Assembly: GCA_905221605.1 (NCBI GenBank) | Contig: CAJNDS010000890.1 | Location: 652,563-716,562 of the forward strand | Reading direction: 5' to 3' | Length of the DNA stretch: 64,000 nt | Origin: Symbiodinium natans | Taxonomy: Eukaryota; Sar; Dinophyceae; Suessiales; Symbiodiniaceae | Shown: positions 24,922 to 35,338 of the stretch, one piece after another | How the letters are laid out: every line of letters starts with the position of its first letter | Position numbering within the stretch: position 1 is the first letter of the stretch | The notes under the pieces: model-generated | What the model saw: the letters and a program-made list of their open reading frames with translations, nothing else | What the model was told of the DNA's origin: nothing | Database searches by the model: none | Translations under genes and position numbers: made by a program

Positions 24922-25790
24922 GGGTTTAAGGTGGCATAAGGAACCATATATGAATCCTAAACCCTAAGCCTAAACCCTGGACCCTGAACAGGGAGAGCCC
25001 TCAACCCTAAATCAAATAGCTGGGTAGAGGATCCTAAGCCCTTGAACCAAAGTTAAAGTGTAGAATTCGGGGGCGTAGGAGTTAGGAGTTAGGATCTTCT
25101 AGAGCTGCACGGGATTAACCCTATATTGACCCATAGAGGCTTGCATGTTCAGAAGGCCCGAGAATCCACCCACCTCAAACCCGACACCCCACATGCTGCA
25201 CCCTAAACCCTAAACCCTAAACCCTAAACCCTAAACCCTAAACCCTAAACCCTAAACCCTAAACCCTAAACCCTGAACCGAGGACCCACCCAAAGCTTCA
25301 GCTTGGGAGTTGAAGTTATGGGGTGGGGGGGGGGGGGGGGGGGGGGGTCGGGCCTTCACTCGGCCTTTTTTTCGTTCTTTTTTTTTTCGAACTAACAGCT
25401 GAGTGGTACGCGGGGGGGTTTCGGTTTGGGTTCGGGGGTTACCTTTGGGTGAGACAATAGGTGGGCGGGGGGGGGGGGGGGGGCGGGGGGGGGGGGGGGG
25501 GGGGGGGGGTTGGGGAGTCTCGTAAACTTCCCGAGGGGTTGGAGTTTAAGGTTTATGGGGTTCAGAGGTGTGTGGGGCGAGAGGAAGCAGACATAAACCA
25601 AACCGACCCAAAAACTCGCCGCTAAGTAGCCCCAGTGAGGTACGATTCGGCCCTTATTCTATCAGGGTCATTTGACATCCAGTATACACCCTGGCCCTGA
25701 ACCCTAAAGCCGGAACCCTAAAATCCCCCAAAACCCTAAACCCGAAACCCTAAACCCTAACCCTAAACCCTAAACCCTAAACCCTAAAAC
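24922..25790. repeat. Arrays and long G tracts
   Basis: CCCTAAA array at 25199-25276, a run of about 25 G at 25322-25347, interrupted G tract of about 40 at 25467-25510, and CCCTAAA at 25730-25790. The proline-rich minus frame here is only the translation of the G/C tracts. Confidence 0.75.
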
Positions 25791-25877
25791 CCAATCGCGG
25801 CACCTCTTCCGCGTCTCCGCCGTGAGCTTCGGGCCGGGGTCGGGTGCCGGTGACAGCAGAAACTCCTGAGAGCCGAT
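25791..25877 (-). CDS. Candidate exon, 29 codons
   Basis: After ATCCTGCAG the minus frame reads IGSQEFLLSPAPDPGPK, then LTAETRKRCRDW, to GTTTTAGGG as donor; 87 bp in phase 0. GC3-rich. The array edges coincide with both splice dinucleotides. Family not recognised. Confidence 0.5.
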
Positions 25878-25885
25878 CTGCAGGA

Positions 25886-25963
25886 TTAGGGTTTAGGGTT
25901 TAGGGTTTAGGGTTTAGGGTTTAGGGTTTAGGGTTTAGGGTTTAGGGTTTAGGGTTTAGGGTT
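25886..25963. repeat. TTTAGGG array
   Basis: Eleven near-perfect units immediately upstream, in minus-strand sense, of the exon 25791-25877. Confidence 0.9.
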
Positions 25964-26089
25964 GCGCTTTTTGGGGGGTGAGGTTTTGAGGGCGTTGAGG
26001 GTTTTGTTTTGGGTTTTGAGGTTTCTTGGGGGTTGTAAGGCCTTGGACACTGATGTGGATATGCAGGTTTGAAGGTTTCAGTTCGGGAC

Positions 26090-26146
26090 GTTCTCCCTTG
26101 TATTAACAGTCCTTATTGGGGATTCTAGTTCCCCCTAGGACTGTTA
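26090..26146. mobile_element. Family C element, copy 3
   Basis: ACGTTCTCCCTTGTATTAACAG...CAGTCC / GGACTG arms match copies 1 and 2. It is followed by a C-rich tract (26150-26205). Confidence 0.55.
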
Positions 26147-26386
26147 GCCCTCCCCCGACCCCCCTCCCCCTCCCCCCGTTGCCCCCTCCACCCCCCCCCC
26201 CCCGCCCCGACAAAGAAAAACAACAAGATGCGATCCCCAGAACACGCCCTGCGTACCCCCAACCCCGAAACCCCAAGCCCGACAAACCACACAAACAGAA
26301 GGATTCTGCAAACATGGTTTCCCAGAATCCCCCTGTTATAGGGGCCCCTTATAGCCCAATAGGATGCTTATCCCTAACAGCCTAAC

Positions 26387-26485
26387 GATCCATGTACCTA
26401 CAAAAGTATATACTTGCACCTTAAAGGGGTTCCAATCTAGTAGCTTTACGGCCCAAGTATAACATACTCTATAGGTACATGGATC
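26387..26485. mobile_element. Family A element, diverged copy
   Basis: GATCCATGTACCTACAAAAG at the left and ATAGGTACATGGATC at the right, with the family-typical TATACTTG...GCCCAAGTATA inside. Confidence 0.6.
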
Positions 26486-26723
26486 ACCCTAAACCCCTAA
26501 ACCCCTAAACCCCTAAACCCCTAAACCCCTAAACCCCTAAACCCCTAAACCCCTAAACCCCTAAACCCCTAAACCCCTAAACCCCTAAACCCCTAAACCC
26601 CTAAACCCCTAAACCCCTAAACCCCTAAACCCCTAAACCCCTAAACCCCTAAACCCCTAAACCCCTAAACCCCTAAACCCCTAAACCCCTAAACCCCTAA
26701 ACCCCTAAACCCTAAACCCTAAA
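26486..26723. repeat. CCCCTAAA octamer satellite
   Basis: About 27 perfect copies of the 8-bp unit CCCCTAAA, ending in two CCCTAAA heptamers. Homogeneity shows a recent expansion of one variant unit. In G-strand sense it is TTTAGGGG. Confidence 0.95.
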
Positions 26724-27040
26724 CCCCTGATGTTCGTGTGGTTTTCGGGCCCCGAATATCAAACCGGAGGCCGGGTCGCTCGAGCCCGCTTGGGAGGCAG
26801 CGGCCTATGTCAGTGCGGATTCCAGCTTCAGAACACGACGGGAAAGACATGAAATAGGGTTTAGGGTTCAGGGTTTCGGGTTAGTCTAGGACTTCGGGTT
26901 TTGGGTTCAGTTCAGGGTTTAAGGTTTTCAGTTTTTGTTTCCTACGGCCCTGCGCGCCTCTCTGCGTGCTGCGGCGAGCTCTGAATCTTCGTATCGAGGG
27001 ATGAAGACGATGCGAGTGGCTTTCGAACTCTTGACCCAGT
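26724..27040. other. Possible exon island and degenerate array
   Basis: 26728-26853 is open on the plus strand (IKPEAGSLEPAWEAAAYVS) and on the minus strand, without decisive splice ends. 26855-26945 is degenerate TTTAGGG. 26945-27040 is unassigned. Confidence 0.35.
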
Positions 27041-27061
27041 TTAGGGTTTAGGGTTTAGGGT

Positions 27062-27238
27062 GTTCGAGCTGCCACTTCCCACAATTGTCAGCGCACCGCC
27101 TGTTGCGTGGAGGGCCTTTTTGTTCCTCCAGCGCTGCGCGGCGCTCTTCCGCCGGGGGGATTTTCTCCCACACCAGCCTCGCTGGTGTTCACAGCAAAAG
27201 CCCAACTTGCGGGCTGCGTCTTCGTCCATATTTTCACG
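27062..27238 (-). CDS. Weak candidate exon
   Basis: Minus frame includes RKLGFCCEHQRGWCGRK and RRKSAAQRWRNKKAL, basic and cysteine-containing. It is bounded by TTTAGGG (left) and CCCTAAA (right). Family unknown; other frames are partly open. Confidence 0.3.
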
Positions 27239-27291
27239 AAACCCTAAACCCTAAACCCTAAACCTAAACCCTAAACCCTGAACCCTAAACC

Positions 27292-27390
27292 CCAGGGCAT
27301 CTGCCGCTTCGATGTCTGTCTGCACTCATGTCTTTCAAGGCGCAGGCTGATTTGCAGACAGCAGCGACCGCTGTCAAATCGCCCTCCTCT
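27292..27390 (-). CDS. Candidate exon, faintly DUF4116-like
   Basis: After CCCACGCAG a minus frame reads EEGDLTAVAAVCKSACAL, then KDMSADRHRSG, ending near GTTTAGGG. AAVxxSxxALxxxSxDR loosely follows the DUF4116 pattern. A second frame is also open. Confidence 0.35.
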
Positions 27391-27690
27391 CTGCGTGGGT
27401 TTAGGGTTTAGGGTTTTTGGGTTTAGGGTTTAGGGTTTCTGGTTTAGGGTTTGGACTCCAATGAGAGTATTCTTGCTTACTGCGTTCGCGGCCAGGCCAG
27501 CGCTCTTGACCAGTGACTTCTTCGCCAGATCCAATCCTTCCCAATCAGGGGATTTCTCAGCTGCTTTGCGATGAGTCTATATTGATCATGGAGTCCGAAA
27601 CAAAACGGGCGCCCTTTTTGGCTTAAATGGCCTTACAAGGGAGCCTAAACCCTCAAAAAAGGGAATAAAGGCCCACTCTGGGTCCTACTT
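27391..27690. other. Array, unassigned DNA and family D element
   Basis: Degenerate TTTAGGG at 27398-27455, unassigned DNA to 27600, then family D copy 2 (27601-27686, GGGCGCCCTTTTTGGCTTAA...CTACTCTGGGTCCTA). Confidence 0.55.
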
Positions 27691-28880
27691 GGAGGTTCGG
27701 CGTACTTTCCCAGCTGCGACTGTACCTTTACAACCCCCCCTAAGTCTCCAAAGTCGTTTAAGTAGGTTATCCGCCGACCCCAGCAACAGCGGGGCGGCGT
27801 CAGTGAAGACCCTCCCTGCCCTCACCGCAACCTCTTCCCCCTTCCCCTTCCCAACCATTCCACTCCACCTCTCCAGGCCTTGCCTTCCGCCCCTAACCTC
27901 CCACCACCAACCCCTTCCCCTCCCCCCCCTCCCACTGCCCTTCCCCTTCCCAACCATTCCACTCCATCCTCCTCCCCTACCTGGTTTTATGCACCTCGCC
28001 CTTGATGGTCCCCTCCCCTGTGACTACTGGCTCATGGCCCCACAGTTTTACGGGCCTCTACCCCTTTCCCTCTCTAGACTCCATCAGATAACTGACTTTA
28101 AGGGGCTCCAGTGCATGCCCACCTTCTGCGCTTGCTCCGCCCGCTCCTTGCTCCGCCCTTCCCTCCCACCCCCACCCCCCACCCTCCCCCCCCCACCCAC
28201 CCCACCCCCCACCCTCCCCCCACCCACCCCACCGGCCCAAATGCCCGTGGCCCCACCCACTTACCTCATCTCCTCTACCCCCCTCCACCACCAACCCCTT
28301 CCCCTGCCCCCCACCACCCTTCCCCTTCCCAACCATTCCACTCCACCCCCATCCCGCTCCCCTCCCCCTTGTTGGACTCTCGGTCCCTCCTACCCAACTT
28401 GCCACCCCCCACGCCCCCCCCCCCCCACCCCCCTTCCCCATGCAGGCTACCCTCTCCCGACTCCCCCAATCCCCAATCCCATACCCTCACCCCCCCCCCC
28501 AACCCCCCGGCCCTATGCCCAGTGGCTCATGGCCACCTGGTTTTACGGGCCTCTGGCAGACCCGATCAGCTGACTGACTTTACAGGGCTCCGCCCTTCCC
28601 GCCCGCTCCGCCCACCCTCCCCATCGCCCCCTGAGTTCCCTCACCATCACCGTCCCCCCAACCCCCCCCCCCCCCCCCCCCCGCCCCCTGGCTCCATGCC
28701 CTTGATGGTCCCTGGCCCTGTGCCTACGGGCTCAGAGCCCCACAGTTTTACGGGTATGGCCCTTTGCCTCTCTAGACTCGATCAGATGACTGACTTTAAA
28801 GGGCTCCAGTGCATGCCCGCCCCCTCCGCCCGCTCCGCCCGCTCCGCTTGCTCCGCCCTTCCCCCCCACCCCCACCCCCC
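27691..28880. repeat. C-rich region with three copies of a repeated module
   Basis: A module containing GGCTCATGGCCCCACAGTTT, TACGGGCCTCT and TCAGATAACTGACTTTA...GGGCTCC recurs at about 28000-28121, 28514-28592 and 28697-28820, separated by pyrimidine-rich CCACC/CCCTTCCCC tracts that also repeat (27840-27975 and 28275-28360). The long proline-rich frames on both strands are low-complexity translations, and I do not call genes. Confidence 0.7.
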
Positions 28881-29519
28881 CCCCACACCTTGGAAAATTT
28901 GGGGTCGGCGGGCACTGGCGGTAGCCATTAAATCGGGCAGCGCGAGGTCCCCAAAGGACCGAGCAAATGCGGACCTTTTAGCCCGGGTCGTCCCGGGAAT
29001 AGCCTTGCTGGCCTCTGGCCTTCTGCGAAGCAGAATTAGGCCGGACGCCAGTGCCGCCGACCCCCGCGTGCCGCCGGTGAACGGTTTTTTTTTCGTGGTT
29101 TTTTGCGTCGCCACGGAGGCCCCCAGAGGGCGCGCATCATGAGCATCAGCGGGTCCAGCCCGGGACCCCCAGGCGCGCATCAGGAGCATCAGCGGCTCCC
29201 GGGCGGGACCTCGGGGGCGCATCAGGAGCATGAGGCCCCCCAAAGGGCGGGCACAAGCGACGTGTCTAAGCCCGGGCTAGGAAAAAGGGAGTTTAGGGGC
29301 CTTATAAAGTAAAACTTAACGCTTAGAGATTTTAAGGGAGTTTAGGGGCCTCAACATGCTTAGAAACTGCTCGCCCCGGGCTTCTGCGTGCGCTGCCCGC
29401 CCATGGGCGCAGCCCCTTAAAATAAAGTTATAAGTAGATTTAGATAAAAGTTATAAAGTTATAAGTAGATTTAGATAAAAGTTATAAAGTTATAAAGTTA
29501 TAAGTAGTTTTATCTGAAC
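28881..29519. other. GC-rich block then AT-rich tandem repeats
   Basis: 28900-29280 is GC-rich, with three copies of GCGCATCA.GAGCAT..GCGG at 29133-29235 (LMLLMR in the minus frame). 29405-29515 is a tandem of AAAGTTATAAGTAGATTTAG. Next to the exon 29520-29604 this AT-rich block would be the start of its downstream intron (GTTCAGATAAAACT). Confidence 0.5.
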
Positions 29520-29604
29520 CTCCAGGTAGTTTTGGTCGGAGACCACCTCGAACTCTATGGGCATAAACCTTGAATTGGCTGTGCGGGACAACGTGCCATC
29601 CAAG
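29520..29604 (-). CDS. Candidate exon, unknown protein
   Basis: After GTGCGTTAG the minus frame reads LDGTLSRTANSRFMPIEF and EVVSDQNYLE, then GTTCAG as donor. Amino-acid composition is very protein-like and third positions GC-rich. No family recognised. Confidence 0.5.
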
Positions 29605-30166
29605 CTAACGCACCCGGGTTTAGGGTTTAGGGTTTTAGGGTTTAGGGTTTAGGGTTTAGGGTTTAGGGTTTAGGGTTTAGGGTTTAGGGTTTAGGAATCC
29701 ACCACTCCGTTGGGATGGGTTCGGCGCACAAGGATAGAAAAACCTGCCTCTGTCGCTTCTGCGGGGTTAACATATCTTTTGTTTAGGGTTTAGGGTTTAG
29801 GGCAGTGCTCATTCACGGAAGCAATCAGGGTTGAGGATTTAGGGTTTCGGAAGTGGAGGGTTTGCTGTCTTCAGCTACTTCGATGGGTTGCTTTGGCCGC
29901 TTAAGAGTTTGCTTGAAGGCCTTGGGTTTTCAGCTGGGATGGGGTTTAGGGTTTAGGGTTTAGGGTTTAGGGTTTAGGGTTTAGGGTTTAGGGTTTAGGG
30001 TTTAGGGTTTAGGGTTTAGGGTTTAGGGTTTAGGGTTTAAGGGTTAAGAGTTTAGGGTTTAGGGTTTAGGGTTTAGGGTTTAGGGGAGCTCAGTCCTTAC
30101 TTTCCTTCCCCTCCTGTGCCTAGAGGTTGGGATGTTCCCAGTATTCCCCAGCTGTGGAAGCGTTTA
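29605..30166. repeat. TTTAGGG arrays with one short island
   Basis: Arrays at 29615-29694, 29780-29805 and 29942-30085 (over 15 units). The island 29695-29780 has an open minus frame (RQRQVFLSLCAEPIPTEWW) after CCCGCAG but no GT at its end. Confidence 0.75.
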
Positions 30167-30276
30167 CCCTAAGGGTCCATGTACCTTATAATTATATACT
30201 TGGGCCCAAAAGTCCTTAAAAAAGGAAGTACTTTAAGGCCCAAGTATTCCCTATTTAGGTACATGGACCCTTAGGG
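30167..30276. mobile_element. Family A element, well preserved
   Basis: 110 bp; ends CCCTAAGGGTCCATGTACCT and AGGTACATGGACCCTTAGGG are perfect 20-nt complements. Inner AGTCCTTAAAAAAGGAAGTACT and TATACTTGGGCCC / GGCCCAAGTATT arms also pair. Confidence 0.85.
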
Positions 30277-32206
30277 TTACAGCGAAACCAGAAGAAGCAT
30301 GCAAACCTTCAGATCTTCCAATGTCCTTAAAGGGCGTAGGTACTGTACTTAAGTCACCCCTAACCCGAAACCCTAAACCTAAATCCTGAAACCCCTAACG
30401 CCCCTTCCTAGTACTCCCTCAGAAAAGGTTCCCCGCTTTTTCTAAACCCTGAACCCTAACCCTTATTGACCCCCAGCACCGGTTGAACTCCGCACAGGCT
30501 CTATACACCCCATTTCAAGTACCTGTTCTTAACACACACGGGCTCAGGCTACCCTAAACCTGAAACCCTTAACAAACCTGAAGCCCTAAACCCTAAACCC
30601 TAAACAGCCTGGCCCCACACCAAAGCAACCGTACGGTCGGTTTCCTTTGTAGTTAGGAACCTTTATCCCATGGTCCGTGCCTTTACGGGACCTTTATGTC
30701 AGGCCGCCCCAAGCAACTGTAGAACGTGTTGCTTCGGGTTGAGGATTTAAGGGTTCAGGGCTTAGGGTTGCAAATTGCTTGATACGGTCTAACAGGGTTG
30801 CAGGGGACAGGCTTGGAAGCAGAGATGTATAGGGCCTACCTGGGACTGGGCATGGATAAAATTCATAGTAATCAAAGGCTACGAACTACCAAAGCTGAAT
30901 GGAAATCAGGCATAGGGGATCCGAAGTATGGGCCCTTAATTTGGGTCCCTTGCTCAATAAACCCTAATATACACCATATATAATAAGGGCCCATACTTCG
31001 GATTCCTATAAACAAAGGTAAGGGGAAAACAGTAAGCAAGGGCTACTAACTACCAAGCTGAATGCAGATCTTAAACCCTAAGCCCTAAGCCCTAAGCCCT
31101 AAGCCCTAAGCCCTAAGCCCTAAGCCCTAAACCCTAAACCCTAAACCCTAAGCCCTAAACCAAATCAGGCATCAAAAGAACAAACCCCGGGTTTCGGGTA
31201 CTTAGTCCGGGGATGCCAAGAAGGGCCCGAAAAAATGTTTCAGCCCTGAACCCTGAACCCTGAACCCCAAAACTAAACCCTAGGGTTTAGGGCGTCATGG
31301 CCTCTTGGTAGACTCGACCCGTGGACGCGAAAGCTGCTTTTGCCTCGCCAGTACCATGAACCCAAGAGGTCTACTTAGGGTTAGGTCTTGGGGTTTAGGG
31401 TTTAGGGCTTAGGGGTTTTTTTCAAATCACCCAGCGTAGGCATCTAAACCCCCAAGCCCCTTTCACTCGGGAATATACCTTGAACGTAAACTGGGCTTCT
31501 TGTTGCTTGTTCACCGAATTGAGGGGTTTGCGCGGGCCGAGGTCTTGGCAGTATCTGAAGACTCTGGAGACTTCGAAATCCCAAACCCTGATCCCGATTC
31601 TTTGCGCATTTGGAGTTCATGAGTTAAGCCCTAGCTGGCACCCGAAAAACAACTACAGATTAGTGATTTGTAGGTTCTAACCCGTTAACTACAGGTATAG
31701 GGTATAAGGGTTTAGTAAGTTGCCGGTACATCGAAGTCCAGGTAGGCCCTAAGCCTTCAACCCCTCCTGAACCGTGAACCCTAAACCCTAAACCCTAAAC
31801 CCTAAACCTTAAACGCTTAAAAAGCCTTACACCCAGATTTAAGCCTTGGCCCTTTGCAGGGGCACACCCTGAGGGAATCGCGATTGAGGATTCCTAGGCT
31901 TAGGGTTTAAGAGTTAAGGGTTTAGGGTTTAGGGCTTGAAGACTTAGTGCCTATGTAGGGGTTGAGGGTTTAGGGTTGAGGGTTTAGGGTTTAGGGTTTA
32001 GGGTTTAGGGTTTAGGGTTTAGGGCTTGAAGATTTAGTTATGTAGGGGTTTACCGGGGGCTCCTACTGACTTCAGCTAGGCTTTGGGTCTCAACTTGGGC
32101 TTGACTTGGGTTTTGGCTGAACCCTAAACCCCAAACCCCAAGCCCTAAGCCCTAAACCCCAAGCCCCAAACCCCAAACCCTAAACCCTAAACCCTAAACC
32201 CTAAAC
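30277..32206. repeat. Arrays, a family E element and unassigned DNA
   Basis: Scattered CCCTAAA variants; family E at 30916-31004; a CCCTAAG run at 31076-31128; degenerate arrays at 31250-31290, 31770-31815, 31900-31940, 31970-32030 and 32120-32205. Open stretches such as 31480-31680 lack codon bias and splice support. No gene called. Confidence 0.6.
30916..31004. mobile_element. Family E inverted-repeat element, best copy
   Basis: GGATCCGAAGTATGGGCCCTTA at the left and TAAGGGCCCATACTTCGGATTCC at the right are near-perfect complements around an AT-rich centre. Confidence 0.75.
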
Positions 32207-32289
32207 CCTCGTGGCGCTTCTGCGCCAACGTCGTGTTCTCTGCGCGCGCATGGATCGCGCGGCACCTCTGGCTCAATCATCAGGCGTTG
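32207..32289 (-). CDS. Candidate exon, unknown protein
   Basis: After CATCTACAG the minus frame reads QRLMIEPEVPRDPCARR, then EHDVGAEAPR, and ends at GTTTAGGG. Codons are GC3-rich. The plus strand is also open. Unnamed. Confidence 0.35.
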
Positions 32290-32765
32290 CTGTAGATGGT
32301 TTAGGGATTTAGGTTTAGGGTTTAGGGTTTAGGGTTTAGGGTTTAGGGTTTAGGGGTTAGGGGTTAGGGGTTAGGGGTTAGGGGTTAGGGGTTAGAGCCT
32401 AGGGTTAGCCGAAACCCTAAAAACCATAAACCCTAAACCCTGAACCCTACTTAGGTTTAGGGTTTAGGGTTTAGGGTTTAGGGTTTAGGGTTTAGGGTTT
32501 AGGGTTTGCGGTTTAGGGGCCCAACACTGCCCAGCCCCGATGACTTCAGACGCATGGCTCTTGCAGAGATGGTGGACTGTACGACTACGGTCAGGGATCC
32601 TTATGGAAAGGGTTGAGGGGCGGGGGGGGAGGGAGGAGGGGTGAGGGGGCGTATTGCATCACATGATGAGAAATGGTAGATTCCTAGTAGAGTCTCAATC
32701 AGGTCCCAAAGAAACGTTCTTCAGCTTCCCATGAAGCAAAAGAAATGGGTGCCCTTTTTCCCTCC
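32290..32765. repeat. TTTAGGG and TTAGGGG arrays
   Basis: TTTAGGG at 32307-32352 changes into a run of seven TTAGGGG units (32353-32395). A second TTTAGGG array lies at 32457-32516. 32520-32765 has a purine-rich tract and no gene. Confidence 0.8.
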
Positions 32766-32835
32766 CCCTAAGGGTCCATGTACCTAAATAGGGCTTTAGG
32801 GCCCAAGTACAGAATAATAAGGTACATGGACTCTT
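32766..32835. mobile_element. Family A element, internally deleted
   Basis: CTAAGGGTCCATGTACCTAA and AAGGTACATGGACTCTTA ends with only about 30 bp between, 70 bp in total. Confidence 0.65.
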
Positions 32836-32865
32836 AAACTCCGTTTTGATTCATATGTGTTTACC

Positions 32866-32900
32866 ATGTATATATGTATATATATATATATATATATATA
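32866..32900. repeat. TA microsatellite
   Basis: About 35 bp of (TA)n with ATGTATATATG at the left. Confidence 0.9.
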
Positions 32901-32909
32901 ATGTATTGC

Positions 32910-33180
32910 CTCCCGCACCCTACGAACCGTGAGCACAAGCTGAAGCAACGGCAAAAGCACCAGCGAAAGCAGGAAAAAACATGACAGGGAATGATCACAG
33001 ATGTGTTGTATGAAAACTTGTGCTGTTTCTGCTGAGACTGTTTGTGCTCCTGCCGGTGCTGTTTCTGGAAGTTGCGCTGTTTCTGGGGCTACTTCATGTG
33101 CTGCTGATTGCGCAATTGTTTGTGCTCCTGTTTCCAAAGTGGTTCGCATTCCTGGTGCTCTTTTTCGCTTGAGCGATATA
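32910..33180 (-). CDS. Candidate coding segment, Ala/Thr/Glu-rich
   Basis: Open minus frame: KRKRAPGMRTTLETGAQTI, then EVAPETAQLPETAPAGAQ and VSAETAQVFIQHICD, followed by a hydrophobic run (FFLLSLVLLPLLQLVL). PETA/AETA units suggest short internal repeats. It follows GCTCAAG on the acceptor side. Family unknown; the hydrophobic end may already be intron. Confidence 0.4.
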
Positions 33181-33790
33181 TACAAACCTAAACCCTAACC
33201 CCCCTAAACACCAAACCCCCCTAGGAGGCGAATCTACATCCCGCTTAGAATCTTAATACGAATGGTATTTTCTGTTCCCTTGGGTTCTATAAAACCCTAA
33301 ACCCTAAACCCTAAGCCCAATCTCCAAAATGGGCGGAACTGCCATACTAGCGCAGCATGGGATCCCTGCACACCCAGCTTGAGGGTTTAGGGTTTAGGGA
33401 CTCTCCCGCCCAAAGCCCTGCATTTCGAACCCAGAAAAGGATCAGGGTTTAGGATTTAGGGTTAGGGTTTAGGGCCTCGGGTTTAGGGTTTAGGGTTTAG
33501 GGCTTAGGGCTTAGGGTTTAGGGTTCAGGGTTTAGGTCTAGGAAGAAAAGGCCTAGCACGACAGAGCCGAACGACACACGCACCCCGACTTTTCATGCCT
33601 CTACATCCAAAGTGTTGACAACCCTCAGCACTCTAAACCCTTGTGCCCTAAAACCCTAAACTATAAACCTGAAACCCAAAAGTGACAACCCTGAACCCTA
33701 CATCATATTACCTCAAGCCCGAATAAGCCCAAACCCAAACCCTAAACCCTAAACCCTAAACCCTAAACCCTAAACCCTAAACCCCTAAAC
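33181..33790. repeat. Degenerate arrays and short islands
   Basis: TTTAGGG variants at 33445-33535, CCCTAAA at 33735-33790, small islands between without supported frames. Confidence 0.65.
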
Positions 33791-33862
33791 CCAAGATGTG
33801 CCCAGACACCGGCCCCAGTGTCGCGGCGCGAGCGCGCGCACAGATCGGATGGCAACGTGCCG
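33791..33862 (-). CDS. Candidate 72-bp exon of DUF4116-like type
   Basis: Exactly 24 codons in phase 0 between GCGGTGCAG and GTTTAGGG: RHVAIRSVRALAPRHWGRC then LGTSW. Length, phase and helix pattern match the 72-bp exons at 45517 and 49487, where DUF4116-like residues are clearer. All codons but two end in G or C, T only rarely. An open plus frame also exists. Confidence 0.45.
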
Positions 33863-34629
33863 CTGCACCGCAAGCATGGGCCGGCCATCACAAAGAAATC
33901 AGGATTTAGGGGTTTAGGGTTTAAGGATTAGGGATTAGGGTTTAGGGTTTCGGGTGTAGGGTTTCTGGGCCCTCGTTAAGGAACGTTCTGTTTTTGTGGT
34001 GTGTTGTGCTTGAGTGGTTGGCGTGGTCTTGGAGCAGCACCACCACCCTGAATCCTGGCAGAGTTTCGGCATGAGTAGAGTGCAAACCCTAAACCCCGGG
34101 TTCAGCGGGCCCCGCACCGTCTGCCGAATCTACCTGTCTTGTGTGGGGGGTGTAACCCACTAGTGGTTGTTGGGGCTAAAGGCTACAAGGGATACGCTGC
34201 ACCCAAAACCTCCAGAGGCCAAAGGCCCTGAGCTATGAATACACCCTACAAGATGTACTCAGCAATCCTACCCTGTTATAGAGTTATCGAGCAGGCATGT
34301 GTAGGCTTTTGGGGTTTAGGGTTTAGGGTTTAGGGTTTAGGGTGGAACAAAACTCCAACCCTAAACCCTAAACCCGAACCCCATACACAGCCAAGGTCTT
34401 TAGTGGGGTTGGAACTCTGCCTTCGCCCTGTGCTGTAGGCAATCTGCAAGAACGTGCTCCCGGTCTAAGCAAAGCCCCAGATCTCATAGGGGTGGGGTTT
34501 AGGGTTTAGGGTTTAGGGTTTAGGGTTTGGGGTTTAGGGTTTAGGGTTTAGGGTATCATGGGGGGGGCAGGTACCTGGGGGACCTTACGGCTTAGGGAGT
34601 AGTGCTAGGGAACCTCCCTTCAGAACCCG

Positions 34630-34738
34630 CCCTAAGGGTCCATGTACCTTATAATGATGTATTTGGGCCCAGAAGTCCTTATATAGGAAGTACTTTAAGG
34701 CCCAAGTATTCCCTATTTAGGTACATGGACCCTTAGGG
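34630..34738. mobile_element. Family A element, well preserved
   Basis: 109 bp; perfect terminal inverted repeats CCCTAAGGGTCCATGTACCT / AGGTACATGGACCCTTAGGG and the same internal arms as the 30167 copy. Confidence 0.85.
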
Positions 34739-35198
34739 CCTATAAGATCTCTGAGCGTTCTGAGGTTTGGGGTTTGCTCGAGCTCGGGCAGCCCTGCAAG
34801 CTCGAGGGGTTTTACTTTGGACCCTTAAGGTTGTACCCTTGGGTTTTGGGGGAACGATCCTAAGGGAAATCTTGAGTGGTGGAACCTTAGGGGTGCGAGC
34901 CAGACCCTAATCCCTCAAGTACCATACCGCAAAGCCTTTTCTCCCCGCAGACCCTGCATCAAAGCCTGAAGCCTGAATTGCACAGAACCTCCTAAACCCC
35001 CTTAATTCGTGAATCTTCCCAAACAAAAACTGAAGAACTCTTCAATAGCTTAAAGACTTGTTGAGGGCTTCCTAAGCCCTAAGCCCTACCTCCCCCTGCT
35101 GGCTCCGGACGGAGAACTCTAAGGCCACCACTTTTCCAGTTGGGGACATTCCATCTGCACGGCTTGGGTTTCAAGGTTTATATAGGGTTTAGGGTTAG

Positions 35199-35338
35199 CT
35201 TGGAGGTTCATGGTACTTATTAACCAATTGTAACTGTATTTATGATCCCTTTATAAGCCCCTTATGTGCCCTAATATGGTTCTAAGTACCGTTATAAGTT
35301 CAGCTATAGTTGGTTAATAAGTAGCATGAACCTCCAAG
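35199..35338. mobile_element. Family B element, reference copy
   Basis: 140 bp; CTTGGAGGTTCATGGTACTT at the left and its near-complement AAGTAGCATGAACCTCCAAG at the right, with ATTAACCAATTGTAACTG / CAGCTATAGTTGGTTAAT inner arms. It begins GTTCATG after GGAG and ends CTCCAAG, so it can be a GT...AG intron. Confidence 0.85.

Noticed and set aside
26486-26723. CRISPR-like array
   Set aside because: The units are 8-bp head-to-tail copies without spacers, and the genome is eukaryotic.
27689-29142. Long proline-rich open frames on the plus strand (about 294 and 343 codons) and glycine-rich ones on the minus
   Set aside because: They are translations of C-rich or G-rich tracts and repeated modules, with no domain or codon bias of their own.
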